Assembly (NCBI GenBank): GCA_032358255.1
Contig: JAULBX010029157.1
Location: forward strand, 1-40,415
Reading direction: 5' to 3'
Length of the DNA: 40,415 nucleotides
Source of the DNA: Heterotrichella gracilis
Lineage: Eukaryota; Sar; Xanthophyceae; Tribonematales; Xanthonemataceae
This document shows positions 21,217 through 30,747 of the stretch, piece by piece. How positions within the stretch are numbered: the stretch's first letter is position 1; every line of letters starts with the position of its first letter. A program made the translations under genes and the position numbers. The notes beneath the pieces were generated by a model. It worked only from the letters and a program-made list of their open reading frames with translations, did no database searches and was not told where the DNA came from.

Positions 21217-22671
21217 TTATTTTTCAAATAAAGTGTATTGTAACCCTACTCTTAAACCAATTGGCTTTTGTGAATAATTGTTTGATGTTGTATTTTTAAA
21301 GATATCACGCACACCATACATAATCTCGGTATTTAAGAACATGCGTTTGTTTAACTGCGCCTTGTAAAAGGCAGAGATAAGAACGTTGTTTAACCTAACA
21401 CCTTCGTAAATACCAGAGCTTTTTGACGTCATTTCGTTTGATTTAATATCGTCTGTTAAACGGTATGTTTCAACAACATTTTTTGAAGAGAACAAGAAAC
21501 TTGGATTAACCGACGCACCAATTTGATGAGAAGGGCTAACGGCATAATATACTTTAACCGGAACAGAGAAGTAGAAAAGAGATTGTGTAGTAATTACAGT
21601 GTTTGTAGAAGTTGAACCTAAACCGTAAACAGATTTAGAACTTTCGTAAAACGATTGTTTGATGTTACCAACATTATAAAATTGTGAACCCGCGCTAAAA
21701 CCGAATTTCTTATTTAAGAATTTACCGTAATTAACGCCTGCATACCAGTTAAAACCTCTACCATCTTTACCATCTTTAGAATCCCAACCTAATAAGAAAG
21801 CACCGCCGGCCTCAGCATTTAAGAAGCTCATACGTTTTTTACCTTTACGACGGTAATCTTCATCGTACCAGTTAGGTATTTTAAGTGCACCTAGTTTAAC
21901 GTTGCGATTAGAATAAACAATATTTAATTTTGAATCTATTCTGCTAAGAGCATTGTGTTCTAATAGGACATCTCCATCATACATTGTTTTATTTGTCGAA
22001 CCGTCTGCCCAACCTGTTGCATCGGGATCATTCAATCGTCCATCCTGATTAAGTGTATTTGCACCTTTTTTACCAAAGTTATTTTTTGAAGTAGAAGAAT
22101 ATTTGTTTTCCTTTTTACCTTTGGTAACAGTTGAATTGTTTCCTTTTTCAGATGATGAACTATTTTCTGAATTATAATTGTTAGAAGCTTTGTTATCTAC
22201 AGACGAGTTTTTATTATCAACTGCATTTGTGTTGTTTGAATTTACAGCTAATACAGTGTTGATATTGTTAGCGTTGTTACCTGTGTAATTTGCTAAACCT
22301 ACTGTTTGGTTATTGCTGTTATTTGAAGCTAATAAATTATTATCTGAATTGTAGTTAGTGTTATTGTTTGAATTTGCACTTTGAGCTTGTGCAGATGAAC
22401 CATCATTATTGTTTGAACCCGTATTACCTGATGCCAATTGACCCTTGATACCAGAAGGGCCTTGTATCTTATAAACCGCAATACTTGCAGATGTAATACC
22501 AAGGAACAATAGACCCAGGAATAAAAATTTACCCCAACCGCGGCTGGTAGCAAGTCTTCTTTCTGCGTCTAATTGCATGCTCAGTTTGTTCCAATTTTGC
22601 TCATCAAATGGAAACTCTGCCTCATCAACTTTTTTTCTGATGATCTTATCAAACTTTTGTTCTGGGTTCAT
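21217..22671 (-). CDS. Anti-sigma-like protein with Asn-rich linker and beta-barrel domain
   Basis: 484 aa. Residues 1-45 are a short cytoplasmic helical part (FDKIIRKKVDEAEFPFDEQNWNKL), followed by one membrane segment (about 48-68), a low-complexity Asn/Ser linker (about 80-215) and a C-terminal domain (about 280-484) with alternating strands like an outer-membrane beta-barrel (AGVNYGKFLNKKFGFSAGSQFY; VGLQYTLFEK at the end, aromatic terminal region). It directly follows an ECF sigma gene, so the N-terminus probably binds the sigma factor. A single chain spanning inner membrane to outer-membrane barrel is unusual. Confidence 0.65.
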   Translation of the reverse strand: MNPEQKFDKIIRKKVDEAEFPFDEQNWNKLSMQLDAERRLATSRGWGKFLFLGLLFLGITSASIAVYKIQGPSGIKGQLASGNTGSNNNDGSSAQAQSANSNNNTNYNSDNNLLASNNSNNQTVGLANYTGNNANNINTVLAVNSNNTNAVDNKNSSVDNKASNNYNSENSSSSEKGNNSTVTKGKKENKYSSTSKNNFGKKGANTLNQDGRLNDPDATGWADGSTNKTMYDGDVLLEHNALSRIDSKLNIVYSNRNVKLGALKIPNWYDEDYRRKGKKRMSFLNAEAGGAFLLGWDSKDGKDGRGFNWYAGVNYGKFLNKKFGFSAGSQFYNVGNIKQSFYESSKSVYGLGSTSTNTVITTQSLFYFSVPVKVYYAVSPSHQIGASVNPSFLFSSKNVVETYRLTDDIKSNEMTSKSSGIYEGVRLNNVLISAFYKAQLNKRMFLNTEIMYGVRDIFKNTTSNNYSQKPIGLRVGLQYTLFEK

Positions 22672-22680
22672 GTTTTTATT

Positions 22681-23232
22681 TTATACTCTAATTAATATAT
22701 TTTTCCCTATTTGTTCTTTTAGTTTTTCTCTCGCTGCGTTCAAATGCCACTTAGAAGTTCCTTCGCTAATGCCAAGCATTTCGCCAACCTCTTTGTGCGA
22801 ATAACCGTCAATAACATACAAGTTAAATACTTGCTTTGTTGCCTGCGGTAATTTATTTATCTCGTCGTAAATTTGTTTGCAGCTAATGTTACTTAGCGCA
22901 TCGTTCACATCGGCATAATCAGATGAGTCGTAATATTCATCAACATAAGTAACGCGTTCTTTTTCGCGTTTTTGTTTTCTGTATTCATCAATTAAAGTGT
23001 TCACCATTATCCGGCGGATCCAAACTTTAAAAGGAATCTCAGTTTTATAAGTACCTATGTTTCTTAGAATTTTAAGGAACCCCATATTTAAAATTTCTGA
23101 GGCTGTATCTTTATCTTTGTTGTAACGCATGCAAATACTCATCAAATAACTATACGATACTTTGTAAAGTTCATACTCCGCCCTGCGATCCTGCTTTACG
23201 CACATTGCAATAAGTTCGGGAGTAATGTTCAT
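22681..23232 (-). CDS. ECF-type RNA polymerase sigma factor
   Basis: 183 aa. Region 2 at about 20-80 (YLMSICMRYNKDKDTASEILNMGFLKIL...FKVWIRRIMVNTLIDEYRK) and region 4 at about 125-175 (LPQATKQVFNLYVIDGYSHKEVGEMLGISEGTSKWHLNAAREKL). Directs RNA polymerase to envelope-type regulons. First gene of the three-gene operon with the anti-sigma-like protein and the PKD lipoprotein; 9 bp separates it from the next gene. Confidence 0.93.
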   Translation of the reverse strand: MNITPELIAMCVKQDRRAEYELYKVSYSYLMSICMRYNKDKDTASEILNMGFLKILRNIGTYKTEIPFKVWIRRIMVNTLIDEYRKQKREKERVTYVDEYYDSSDYADVNDALSNISCKQIYDEINKLPQATKQVFNLYVIDGYSHKEVGEMLGISEGTSKWHLNAAREKLKEQIGKNILIRV

Positions 23233-23353
23233 AGATGGTATTTCTCTATTTATTATACGTTTAAAGTTAAGTAAAAGTTGGGTAAACTTTATAATGTAAG
23301 TTGTTAAAAGTCAGTAAAATAGAGTGAATCGTATGGATAAATGAGTAAAAAAA

Positions 23354-23384
23354 GATCCCAAAGGCCAATAAAACCTTTGGGATC
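23354..23384. terminator. Intrinsic terminator downstream of accD
   Basis: GATCCCAAAGG (23354-23364) pairs with CCTTTGGGATC (23374-23384); 11-bp perfect stem, 9-nt loop, T-run on the minus strand (complement of 23347-23353). Confidence 0.85.
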
Positions 23385-23407
23385 ATATAAAATAAAGAAA
23401 GTTTTAT

Positions 23408-24253
23408 CTAACTCTTAAACATTTTAAGAAGCGCGCCAAGCTTATCTTTTAGCTCAGTACGTGGAATAATTTTGTCAAGGAAACCGTGCTCTAATACAAA
23501 CTCAGCCGTTTGGAATCCTTTTGGAAGATCTTTACCAATAGTTTCTTTTACAACACGTGGACCCGCAAAACCGATCAATGAACCCGGCTCTGCGATGTTA
23601 AGATCGCCTAACATGGCATAACTTGCGGTAACACCACCCGTTGTAGGATCGGTCAATAAAGAGATGTAAGGGATACCGGCTTTATCTAACTGACTTAATT
23701 TAGCAGATGTTTTTGCCATTTGCATTAAAGAAAAAGCAGCTTCCATCATACGCGCCCCACCACTTTTTGAAATGATAAGCAAAGGCGTTCTTGTCTTAAG
23801 ACAGTAATCGATGGAGCGTGCAATTTTTTCACCCACAACGCTTCCCATACTGCCGCCTATGAAAGAAAAATCCATGCAACATATCATAAGAGGATTACCG
23901 TTAACGTTACCGTAAGCGCTTCTTAAAGCATCTTTCAGCCCCGTTTTTTTAATAGTATCTGTTAGCCTGTCGGTATATTTTTTTGTATCGGTAAAGTCAA
24001 GCGGGTCGCCGCTTACAAGATTTTCGTTAAGCTCAGTAAATTGATTATCGTCAAAAATCACTTCAAAATATTCTTTACTTCCAATACGCTCATGATGCGC
24101 GCACTCAACACAAACGTATTTATTGGCGGCATGTTCCTGGGCTGTATTTATTTTTTTGCACGAAGGGCACTTGTACCATAGTCCTTCAGGAGTTTCCTTC
24201 TTCTCTTTTGTAGAAGTTGTAATACCTGATTTTAATCTTTTAAACCAACCCAT
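23408..24253 (-). CDS. accD: Acetyl-CoA carboxylase carboxyltransferase subunit beta
   Basis: 281 aa. N-terminal zinc ribbon with C29, C32, C48 and C51 (CPSC...CVEC), then the crotonase-fold carboxyltransferase with [53 protein letters not shown] and GFAGPRVV. Transfers CO2 from carboxybiotin to acetyl-CoA, making malonyl-CoA for fatty acid synthesis, together with AccA. Full length for the family. Followed by a strong terminator; the aldolase gene lies upstream across a repeat-containing gap. Confidence 0.97.
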   Translation of the reverse strand: MGWFKRLKSGITTSTKEKKETPEGLWYKCPSCKKINTAQEHAANKYVCVECAHHERIGSKEYFEVIFDDNQFTELNENLVSGDPLDFTDTKKYTDRLTDTIKKTGLKDALRSAYGNVNGNPLMICCMDFSFIGGSMGSVVGEKIARSIDYCLKTRTPLLIISKSGGARMMEAAFSLMQMAKTSAKLSQLDKAGIPYISLLTDPTTGGVTASYAMLGDLNIAEPGSLIGFAGPRVVKETIGKDLPKGFQTAEFVLEHGFLDKIIPRTELKDKLGALLKMFKS

Positions 24254-24255
24254 TT

Positions 24256-24334
24256 TTATTTAAGATTTTAGATTTAAAAATCTAAGATTTAAAAGACAGC
24301 AAATCTGACTTCTTAAATCTTAAATCTAACTTTT
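24256..24334. repeat. AT-rich inverted-repeat cluster
   Basis: Several copies and inverted copies of TTAGATTTAA / TTAAATCTAA-like words (e.g. TTAGATTTAAAAATCTAA forms a palindrome). Fills the gap between fba and accD. Looks like a small dispersed intergenic repeat of Bacteroidota type. Confidence 0.6.
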
Positions 24335-25390
24335 TTAAGCTATTGTTATTGATTTATCCAAATACACATCTTGCACGGCATTCAACAACTGAATTCCTTC
24401 TGCGATTGGTTTTTGGAATGCTTTTCTTCCGCTAATTAAGCCTTGGCCACCCGCTCTTTTATTAATTACGGCAGTTGTTACAGCCTCAGAAAGATCGCTT
24501 GCACCTTTGCTTTCGCCACCACTGTTAATTAAGCCCATTCGGCCCATATAACAATTAGCAACCTGGTAACGACAAAGATCTATTGGATGATCTGTAGTCA
24601 ACTCTGAATAAACTTTTGGATGTGTTTTACCAAAGTTAATAGCGTTATAACCGCCATTTTTATCGGATAGTTTTTGTTTAATGATATCTGCCTGTATAGT
24701 TACACCTAAATGATTTGCTTGTGACGAAAGATCGGCTGCTGTATGGTAATCAACACCATCTTTTTTAAAGGCATTGTTACGGGTATAGCACCATAAAATG
24801 GTTGCCATTCCTAACTCATGTGCTCTTTCAAAAGCCTTTGCTACCTCTACTATCTGGCGAGATGATTCAGGTGATCCAAAATAAATTGTAGCTCCTACTG
24901 CCACTGCACCCATGTTCCAGGCTTCTTCCACCGAACCAAACATGATCTGATCGAATTTGTTTGGGTAGGTTAAAAACTCATTATGATTAATTTTTACAAT
25001 AAAAGGTATTTTATGAGCGTATTTTCTGGAAACGGAGGCCAATACACCAAACGTTGAAGCCACTGCGTTACAACCACCTTCTATTGCCAGTTTCACAATA
25101 TTCTCACTGTCAAAATAAATAGGATTTGGTGCAAAACTGGCACCTGCGCTGTGTTCAATTCCTTGATCAACCGGCAAAATGCTCATGTAACCGGTGCCCG
25201 CTAATCTTCCGTTATTATATAACTGATTTAGGCTTCTTAATACTTGTGGGTTGCGGTTAGAAGGTGAGAACATACGATCAACAAAATCATAACCGGGTAA
25301 ATGAAGGTGTTCTTTAGAGATTGTTTTACAGGTATGATTTAAAAGATCGTTGGCATTACTGCCTAATAATTCTACTATTTTGGTTGTCAT
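24335..25390 (-). CDS. fbaB: Class I fructose-bisphosphate aldolase (DhnA/FbaB type)
   Basis: 351 aa. The DhnA-type class I aldolase is recognisable by [70 protein letters not shown] and the C-terminal [15 protein letters not shown]...[18 protein letters not shown] phosphate-binding part. It splits fructose-1,6-bisphosphate through a Schiff-base lysine, serving glycolysis and gluconeogenesis. Family length matches. Single gene with its own upstream gap of 180 bp. Confidence 0.93.
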   Translation of the reverse strand: MTTKIVELLGSNANDLLNHTCKTISKEHLHLPGYDFVDRMFSPSNRNPQVLRSLNQLYNNGRLAGTGYMSILPVDQGIEHSAGASFAPNPIYFDSENIVKLAIEGGCNAVASTFGVLASVSRKYAHKIPFIVKINHNEFLTYPNKFDQIMFGSVEEAWNMGAVAVGATIYFGSPESSRQIVEVAKAFERAHELGMATILWCYTRNNAFKKDGVDYHTAADLSSQANHLGVTIQADIIKQKLSDKNGGYNAINFGKTHPKVYSELTTDHPIDLCRYQVANCYMGRMGLINSGGESKGASDLSEAVTTAVINKRAGGQGLISGRKAFQKPIAEGIQLLNAVQDVYLDKSITIA

Positions 25391-25525
25391 GTAACTTAAA
25401 ATTTAAGGTAGCAAATATACAGAAAGTAGTTGAGTTTTTTATAAAAAAACGAGGAGTAATGCCGTAATGGAAAGCAATTATTGTTTGTATTTTTTTAAAA
25501 GATCGCTACCGGCATATAACAAAAA

Positions 25526-25547
25526 AACCCCGCCAACCGGCAGGGTA
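25526..25547 (-). terminator. Terminator of the SiaA/B/C-like operon
   Basis: ACCCTGCC (read on minus) pairs with GGCGGGGT across AACC/GGTT, one mismatch, followed by TTTTTTT. 23 bp after the siaC-like stop. Confidence 0.8.
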
Positions 25548-25569
25548 ATATATTTAGTAAACTAAAATA

Positions 25570-25950
25570 TTATTCGTTAACCATTACCATTTTAAATGGC
25601 ACGTTGATGATGGCTTGGTAATCTTCACCAGCTTCTAACATATCCTCATCATCTTCTTCATAATGCCAGTTAATAGTAACAGCGCTACCTCCTTTGTTAA
25701 TACCTTCTAACTTCTTAAATACATCTAAGATGCATTTTGAAGATGATGTATTAAAATACTCCAACTGCACATTAACAGTTGTAGCAGTTTTTGCAGCGCT
25801 AGAATATTTATCCAGTGCATCAACTAAAGGTTTATAAAATTCAATAGAATTCTCAGGAATTGAACGTCCCTTGATCTCTAAAATTCCACCATTTAAGTCA
25901 AAACTGATACTTGGTGTTTTTGGTGTGCCTTCGATAGCGTATTTGTCCAT
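25570..25950 (-). CDS. siaC: SiaC family regulatory phosphoprotein (DUF1987)
   Basis: 126 aa, usual length. N-terminal TPSISFDLNGGILEIKGRSIPENS is the SiaC/DUF1987 hallmark, as is LEYFNTSSSK; T68 lies in that motif and coincides with the threonine phosphorylated in Pseudomonas SiaC (from memory). SiaC is a switch protein: SiaB phosphorylates it, the PP2C SiaA dephosphorylates it, and in Pseudomonas the free form activates the diguanylate cyclase SiaD. No siaD is visible in this cluster, so the output partner here is unknown. Last gene of the operon, 11 bp after siaB. Confidence 0.9.
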   Translation of the reverse strand: MDKYAIEGTPKTPSISFDLNGGILEIKGRSIPENSIEFYKPLVDALDKYSSAAKTATTVNVQLEYFNTSSSKCILDVFKKLEGINKGGSAVTINWHYEEDDEDMLEAGEDYQAIINVPFKMVMVNE

Positions 25951-25961
25951 AATTGTATTTT

Positions 25962-26534
25962 TTAATTTTGTTGTGATACTTTTATATTGAGTGTAAAGAA
26001 AGAAACTTTATTGTCAATTTCCAAAAAATCGTACTCTAATTTTTCACCAGTTTTTCTGGCTATATCAATCATCCCTAATCCGCCTCCGCCTTTTAACGAC
26101 ATTTCGCCGTTATTAAGCACCTTTTTATAGTATTCCTTAAGTTCTTCTTTTGATAACGAATTTACCTCATCCAAACGTCTTTTAAGGCCATTTATATTCT
26201 CATTAAGGATATAATTGCCAGTAAATATAGAGTATTTTCCGTCAAGTTTGCCGATCATAAAAATAGCTGAGCGATTATTGTCTCCGGTAAAATTAGAAGA
26301 ATCGTCTAAATGGTGATATAAATTCTGCAAACACTCTACCAATACATTGTAAACCTTCTTTTTCATTTTAGGTTCTTCCTGCATGTTTTCCATCTTATTC
26401 TCCATTATCTGAAGAATAGAGGTTAGAAGGTCTGATGTAATTTCCCCTTTAAATGAAAGCAAAATATTATTTCGCTCCATTTTGTCATATATATCAAAAA
26501 CATCTACCATTTTTCGGTCTGTCAGCATTTCCAT
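25962..26534 (-). CDS. siaB: SiaB family protein kinase
   Basis: 190 aa. GHKL-type fold: NVLVECLQNLYHHLDD carries the N-box (Glu/Asn) and KGGGGLGMIDIARKTGEKLEYDF the glycine-rich ATP-lid motif. Length and the 'NILLSFKGEITSDLLTSIL' start agree with SiaB/DUF6272. It should phosphorylate the SiaC-like protein encoded next to it. The start codon at 26534 gives a short lead before the conserved part (MVDVFDIYDKM); M8 is an alternative. 5 bp from the upstream lipoprotein gene. Confidence 0.88.
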   Translation of the reverse strand: MEMLTDRKMVDVFDIYDKMERNNILLSFKGEITSDLLTSILQIMENKMENMQEEPKMKKKVYNVLVECLQNLYHHLDDSSNFTGDNNRSAIFMIGKLDGKYSIFTGNYILNENINGLKRRLDEVNSLSKEELKEYYKKVLNNGEMSLKGGGGLGMIDIARKTGEKLEYDFLEIDNKVSFFTLNIKVSQQN

Positions 26535-26539
26535 TCGGG

Positions 26540-27415
26540 TTATTTCAATTTAAATGCTACTGTGCTTCCGTTAACGGTAAATGTTGCGTCATCGTCGCAA
26601 GTACCGTTTCCAAAATCCACGGTCCTTGTTTTGAAACCTTCTGGGGTAAGTTCTAATATTCCTTTATCAATATATTGACATTGTTTATGTTTAATTAATG
26701 GTGATGCTTGTGGTATATTAACCGAAAAAGCTTTTCCCACACGGTTAACACCGTTTGCGGTACCAAATACTTCAACAATAGGATCTGTTCCTGAGGGGTT
26801 ACCTTTTCCATAATTAGTGAAGGTTCTGTCAAAGCTATATTTTATGGTCCAGTTTGGACTTGAACAAACACCGTTAATTAATTTTATATTAAAAGTAGTG
26901 CTTATTGATGTAGTAGCTAACGTTGTAACAACCATACTATCACAAGAATAACCTATACCAGAAGCTTTGTGGTTGATCAGTTTTAAGATCATTTGGCTAC
27001 CAACCAATTTTAAAGGCCCGGTAATTCTGATATTCCATTTACCGGTTCTTACTTTTCCATCGGTAAAAGAAGCCGGACAAGCAACCGGTAAAAGATTTAA
27101 TTCATAAACAGGGGGCACAAGATATTTATTGTTAGCGTTTAATGTAGTATCGGCAGTTGTTCTATTTAACCAAGTTAAAGTATCGCAAGCCGGTGGCGAC
27201 ATTAACCTACCATTATTAGTACCTGTTCCTTTAGTATTAATTGCATGTCCATTAGTCGCCGGAACGATCATCATGTACTCTTGATCAGCCACAGCGTTGT
27301 CAACCGAAGATTGGGTCTCATTGTCCACTTCTACAGTTTCTTTTTTATGACAGCCTACAAAAAATAAAGATGTAACACAGCTTAATACTAAAACTATTTT
27401 ATATGCTTTTTTCAT
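26540..27415 (-). CDS. Lipoprotein inside the Sia-type operon
   Basis: 291 aa. Lipobox FFVGC near residue 22. Mature part is Thr/Asn-rich with six or so Cys (e.g. PPACDTL, LLPVACPA, NGVCSSPNW), likely disulfide-bonded. No domain recognised. It sits between the propeller-phosphatase and siaB with tight spacing, an unusual insertion in a sia cluster; it may sense or report an envelope signal to the propeller sensor, but that is inference. Confidence 0.65.
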   Translation of the reverse strand: MKKAYKIVLVLSCVTSLFFVGCHKKETVEVDNETQSSVDNAVADQEYMMIVPATNGHAINTKGTGTNNGRLMSPPACDTLTWLNRTTADTTLNANNKYLVPPVYELNLLPVACPASFTDGKVRTGKWNIRITGPLKLVGSQMILKLINHKASGIGYSCDSMVVTTLATTSISTTFNIKLINGVCSSPNWTIKYSFDRTFTNYGKGNPSGTDPIVEVFGTANGVNRVGKAFSVNIPQASPLIKHKQCQYIDKGILELTPEGFKTRTVDFGNGTCDDDATFTVNGSTVAFKLK

Positions 27416-27473
27416 GGTGAAAATTTAAAGTTAGACAAATATAATAAATTATTTTAAATCCCAAATTCTAATG

Positions 27474-30400
27474 TTAAATTCCTATTCCAACTACTAAAAC
27501 GTCGTCTACTTGCTCGTGATTTTGCCTCCATTGATTAAAACTTAACATTAACTCCTTCTTTTGATCTTCAGGGCTATGCAAATGTATTGTGCATAACAGA
27601 TCATGGAAACGTTTTACCATGTATTTTTTACCTCTGTCGCCTCCAAATTGATCGGCATAACCATCAGATGTTAAATAGGCCATAGCAGGATTTTTTAACT
27701 TAATTAACTGCGTGGTAAACATCCGGTTTATATCCAATTGAGCGCCGCCTACGGGAAATTTATTGCCATCAAATTTTAAGAATTCTCCGGTAGAATCAAC
27801 CGTAATTAAAGGTCTATTAGCCCCTGCCCACTTTACCTCCTTAGTAGTATCGTTAATAGTAATTAAAGAAACATCCATACCATCGTTGGTATTGATTTCG
27901 TTCTGTCCTTGCCTTAAAGCTTCTTGCACGCCTTTATGTAAATTATTTAAAATATCGGCAGGGTCTGTAATTCCTTTCTCGGAAACGATCTGGTGTAATA
28001 GATTATGGCCGATCATGCTCATAAAAGCTCCTGGCACACCATGACCGGTACAATCAACAACTGCTAATATCTTTATCCCATTTTTTTCGGCAAACCAATA
28101 AAAGTCGCCACTAACAATATCCTTTGGCTGATAAAGAATAAATGCTCTGTTAAGTTTTTTAAAGATTTGGTCTTTTGATGGTAAAATAGCTTCTTGTATA
28201 CGTTTTGCATACTCAATACTGCTCGTGATATCGTTATTTTTTTCTTCGAGTTCGCGGGTCCTTTCGGCCACTTTATTTTCGAGTATCTTATTCTCTTTTT
28301 TAATAGCTCTGGTGCGGTATTGAGTAAAGGCATAAATACTTCCGCCTGCAAAAATCACAAGGAAAAAATAAAATAATTTTGTTTTCCAAAATGGAGGAAC
28401 CACTTCAATTGTGATCTCAAAAGGATTATCATTCCAAACACCATCGTTATTGGTTGCTTTAACTAAAAATTTATACTCACCCCCCGGCAATTCAGTATAA
28501 GACACATAGCGTACATTTGTCGGCGCAGACCAATCATTATCATATCCCTCTAATTTATATTTGAATTTGTTCTTTGAAGGATCGGTATAATCCAATGCCG
28601 CTAACTCAAATTGAAAATAGTTTTCCCGCCAACTTAATTTTAAATATTTTTTGTAAGCGATGAAAGAATCTACACTTATATCTTTTCCTCCTCTTTTATA
28701 ACCCGTAATAAAAGAATTTGGGGCCAATAAGTTATCTTTAATTAATGTTGGTCTGAATACATTATATCCTTTTGAACCTCCAAAATACATAGTACCGGAT
28801 GGGGATACAAAAGCGGCACCAACGTTATATTCGGTATTTAATAAACCGTCTTTAATACCATAACTTTTAAAAATGATCTCATTTTCCTTCTGCATAGGAT
28901 CAAATTTAATGATACCATAATTGGAACTCATCCAAAAATTATTTACACTGTCTTTTAAGAGGGAATATAGATAGGTGTTAGGTAAACCATCTTTTTCATA
29001 AAAATTATAAAAAGTTTTGTTTGGTAGAAATTTACTAAGTCCTGCAGAAGTTGCCACCCATATGTTCCCATTCTTATCTTCATTTACACCGAATACAATA
29101 TTAGTTGCAATATTCTCTGGCTTTCCCTCATTTTTATAAACTTGCTCGATATTTAATTTGTCGCCAAGAGGAAACTCTTTTAGTTTTAACAGACCACCGT
29201 CGTAGGTGCCAATCCATACCACTCCTTTAGAATCTTTAAAAATGGTATTGATATTCAAATTAGGTAAACCTTCTTTTGTACCAAAGTGTTTCACTTCCAA
29301 TGTTTTTAAATTAACTCTAAATAAGCCATCTCCGAAGGTTCCTACAAATAAATTACCGTTCCCATCGCCTTTGAGGCACAATACCGTTCCTCCAAGTTTT
29401 TTATCGATAATTGTTTTTACTGTTTTTGTTGCCCTGTCAAAACGCAGTAACCCTATGCCCCAAGTGCCTAACCAATACATATTACTATGTTCTTCATAAA
29501 TAGAAAGTACACTGTTATCGTCCAATATATCAGAATGATCTGTAACCTGACCATTCTTATCCATAAAGACAAAAATATTCTCGCCTCCAATAATGCGTTC
29601 TTTATTTTTTGTTTCATAAAATGAATATAAATTATGAAATTGATGTTGTTTATCATCTTCAACATCTGGAAATTTTACTGATTTAAAAAAAGAAACATTT
29701 ACTCCGCCTAATTGCGTTCCCAACCATGAGTTATTTTGATTATCTAAAAAAACAGTCTTGATTATATTGTCATTTATTTTAAAAGGATTTGAATTTTCTT
29801 TATTCTCGTTATTAATTATCTTACCACTTAATAAATTATAAACAACAAACCCATAAGATGTGCCTGCGTATAAACGGTTGCCATTTATTAAAAAATAATT
29901 TATAACATTTAAACTCGCATTTGGACTATTGGTAAACAGGATTTGTTGATCTATTTCAAAAGTATTAATGTCTGTTTTGAATATCCCTGATTTTATTGTG
30001 CCTAAATAAAGCTTTCCAGCATACTCTTGCATACAAGTAATTGATTCCAGATCTAAAGGTTTGTAATCAAATAAATTTGGATTAATAAAATTTACCCTTT
30101 CTAACTTATTGTTTGAAAAAAGCCATAAGCCTTTTTCTTTAGTGCCAAGAAAAAATTTACCATTAATTTCTTTAATACAATTTATACTTATTTGTCCTTC
30201 AATCGGAAATTCATAGCGTTTAACCGCCTTTGTAGATATATTTACAGAAAATAAACCATCATCACTCCCTAAAATTATATTGTCATTATTCATGACAGCA
30301 ATAGCATTGATCTTAACATTCGTACCTTTTACATTGTTTAACCTTGTAAATTGTAACGTTATGGGGTTGAAAAAATTAATACCATCGCGCGTTCCCACAA

Positions 30401-30689
30401 TAATAAGATCTGGTCGTAATTGTTTTAAACAGGTAATTTCAGAACTTGAAAGCGACTGTAAGGTGGTAGGGTCATTCTTAAAAATGGTAAAACCATATCC
30501 ATCATACTTGTTAAGACCATCCTGTGTGCCAAACCACATAAAACCCCTATCATCCTGCATAATTGAGGTAACGTAGTTAGTACTTAAACCCTCTTCATTT
30601 GTAATGTGCTTAAAGCGTAGTTGCTGCGAATAAGAACTACTTGCAATAATAAGGGCTAATGCTGAAAATATATATTTTAAGAGCTTCAA
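27474..30689 (-). CDS. SiaA-like sensor: beta-propeller, Y_Y_Y, SpoIIE/PP2C phosphatase
   Basis: About 1070 aa. Order: signal peptide, two-component-type propeller repeats (about 30-640; e.g. DDRGFMWFGTQDGLNKYDG), a Y_Y_Y domain (about 690-765), one membrane segment (about 775-795), a coiled coil (KVAERTRELEEKNND), and a cytoplasmic SpoIIE-type phosphatase (IVSGDFYWF, VVDCTGHGVPGAFMSMIGH, LTSDGYADQFGG, QVDDVLVVGI). A periplasmic signal is thus read by the propeller and passed to a phosphatase instead of a histidine kinase; its target should be SiaC-P. No ATG: I prefer the TTG at 30689, giving KLLKYIFSALALIIA as signal start; a TTG at 30698 is possible. Confidence 0.9.
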   Translation of the reverse strand: MKLLKYIFSALALIIASSSYSQQLRFKHITNEEGLSTNYVTSIMQDDRGFMWFGTQDGLNKYDGYGFTIFKNDPTTLQSLSSSEITCLKQLRPDLIIVGTRDGINFFNPITLQFTRLNNVKGTNVKINAIAVMNNDNIILGSDDGLFSVNISTKAVKRYEFPIEGQISINCIKEINGKFFLGTKEKGLWLFSNNKLERVNFINPNLFDYKPLDLESITCMQEYAGKLYLGTIKSGIFKTDINTFEIDQQILFTNSPNASLNVINYFLINGNRLYAGTSYGFVVYNLLSGKIINNENKENSNPFKINDNIIKTVFLDNQNNSWLGTQLGGVNVSFFKSVKFPDVEDDKQHQFHNLYSFYETKNKERIIGGENIFVFMDKNGQVTDHSDILDDNSVLSIYEEHSNMYWLGTWGIGLLRFDRATKTVKTIIDKKLGGTVLCLKGDGNGNLFVGTFGDGLFRVNLKTLEVKHFGTKEGLPNLNINTIFKDSKGVVWIGTYDGGLLKLKEFPLGDKLNIEQVYKNEGKPENIATNIVFGVNEDKNGNIWVATSAGLSKFLPNKTFYNFYEKDGLPNTYLYSLLKDSVNNFWMSSNYGIIKFDPMQKENEIIFKSYGIKDGLLNTEYNVGAAFVSPSGTMYFGGSKGYNVFRPTLIKDNLLAPNSFITGYKRGGKDISVDSFIAYKKYLKLSWRENYFQFELAALDYTDPSKNKFKYKLEGYDNDWSAPTNVRYVSYTELPGGEYKFLVKATNNDGVWNDNPFEITIEVVPPFWKTKLFYFFLVIFAGGSIYAFTQYRTRAIKKENKILENKVAERTRELEEKNNDITSSIEYAKRIQEAILPSKDQIFKKLNRAFILYQPKDIVSGDFYWFAEKNGIKILAVVDCTGHGVPGAFMSMIGHNLLHQIVSEKGITDPADILNNLHKGVQEALRQGQNEINTNDGMDVSLITINDTTKEVKWAGANRPLITVDSTGEFLKFDGNKFPVGGAQLDINRMFTTQLIKLKNPAMAYLTSDGYADQFGGDRGKKYMVKRFHDLLCTIHLHSPEDQKKELMLSFNQWRQNHEQVDDVLVVGIGI

Positions 30690-30701
30690 AATAAACAACT
30701 A

Positions 30702-30739
30702 ATATAATTATAATTTATACATTTCAACAAGTATATTTA
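30702..30739. promoter_or_regulatory. Divergent promoter region siaA-like / asnB
   Basis: The 49-58 bp gap holds TATATTTA at 30732-30739, one base off the -7 consensus TAnnTTTG, directed to asnB. On the minus strand TGTATAAATTATAATTATAT (30721-30702) is identical over 20 nt to 35549-35568 in front of the OmpA-type gene. Confidence 0.45.
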
Positions 30740-30747
30740 CAAACAAA

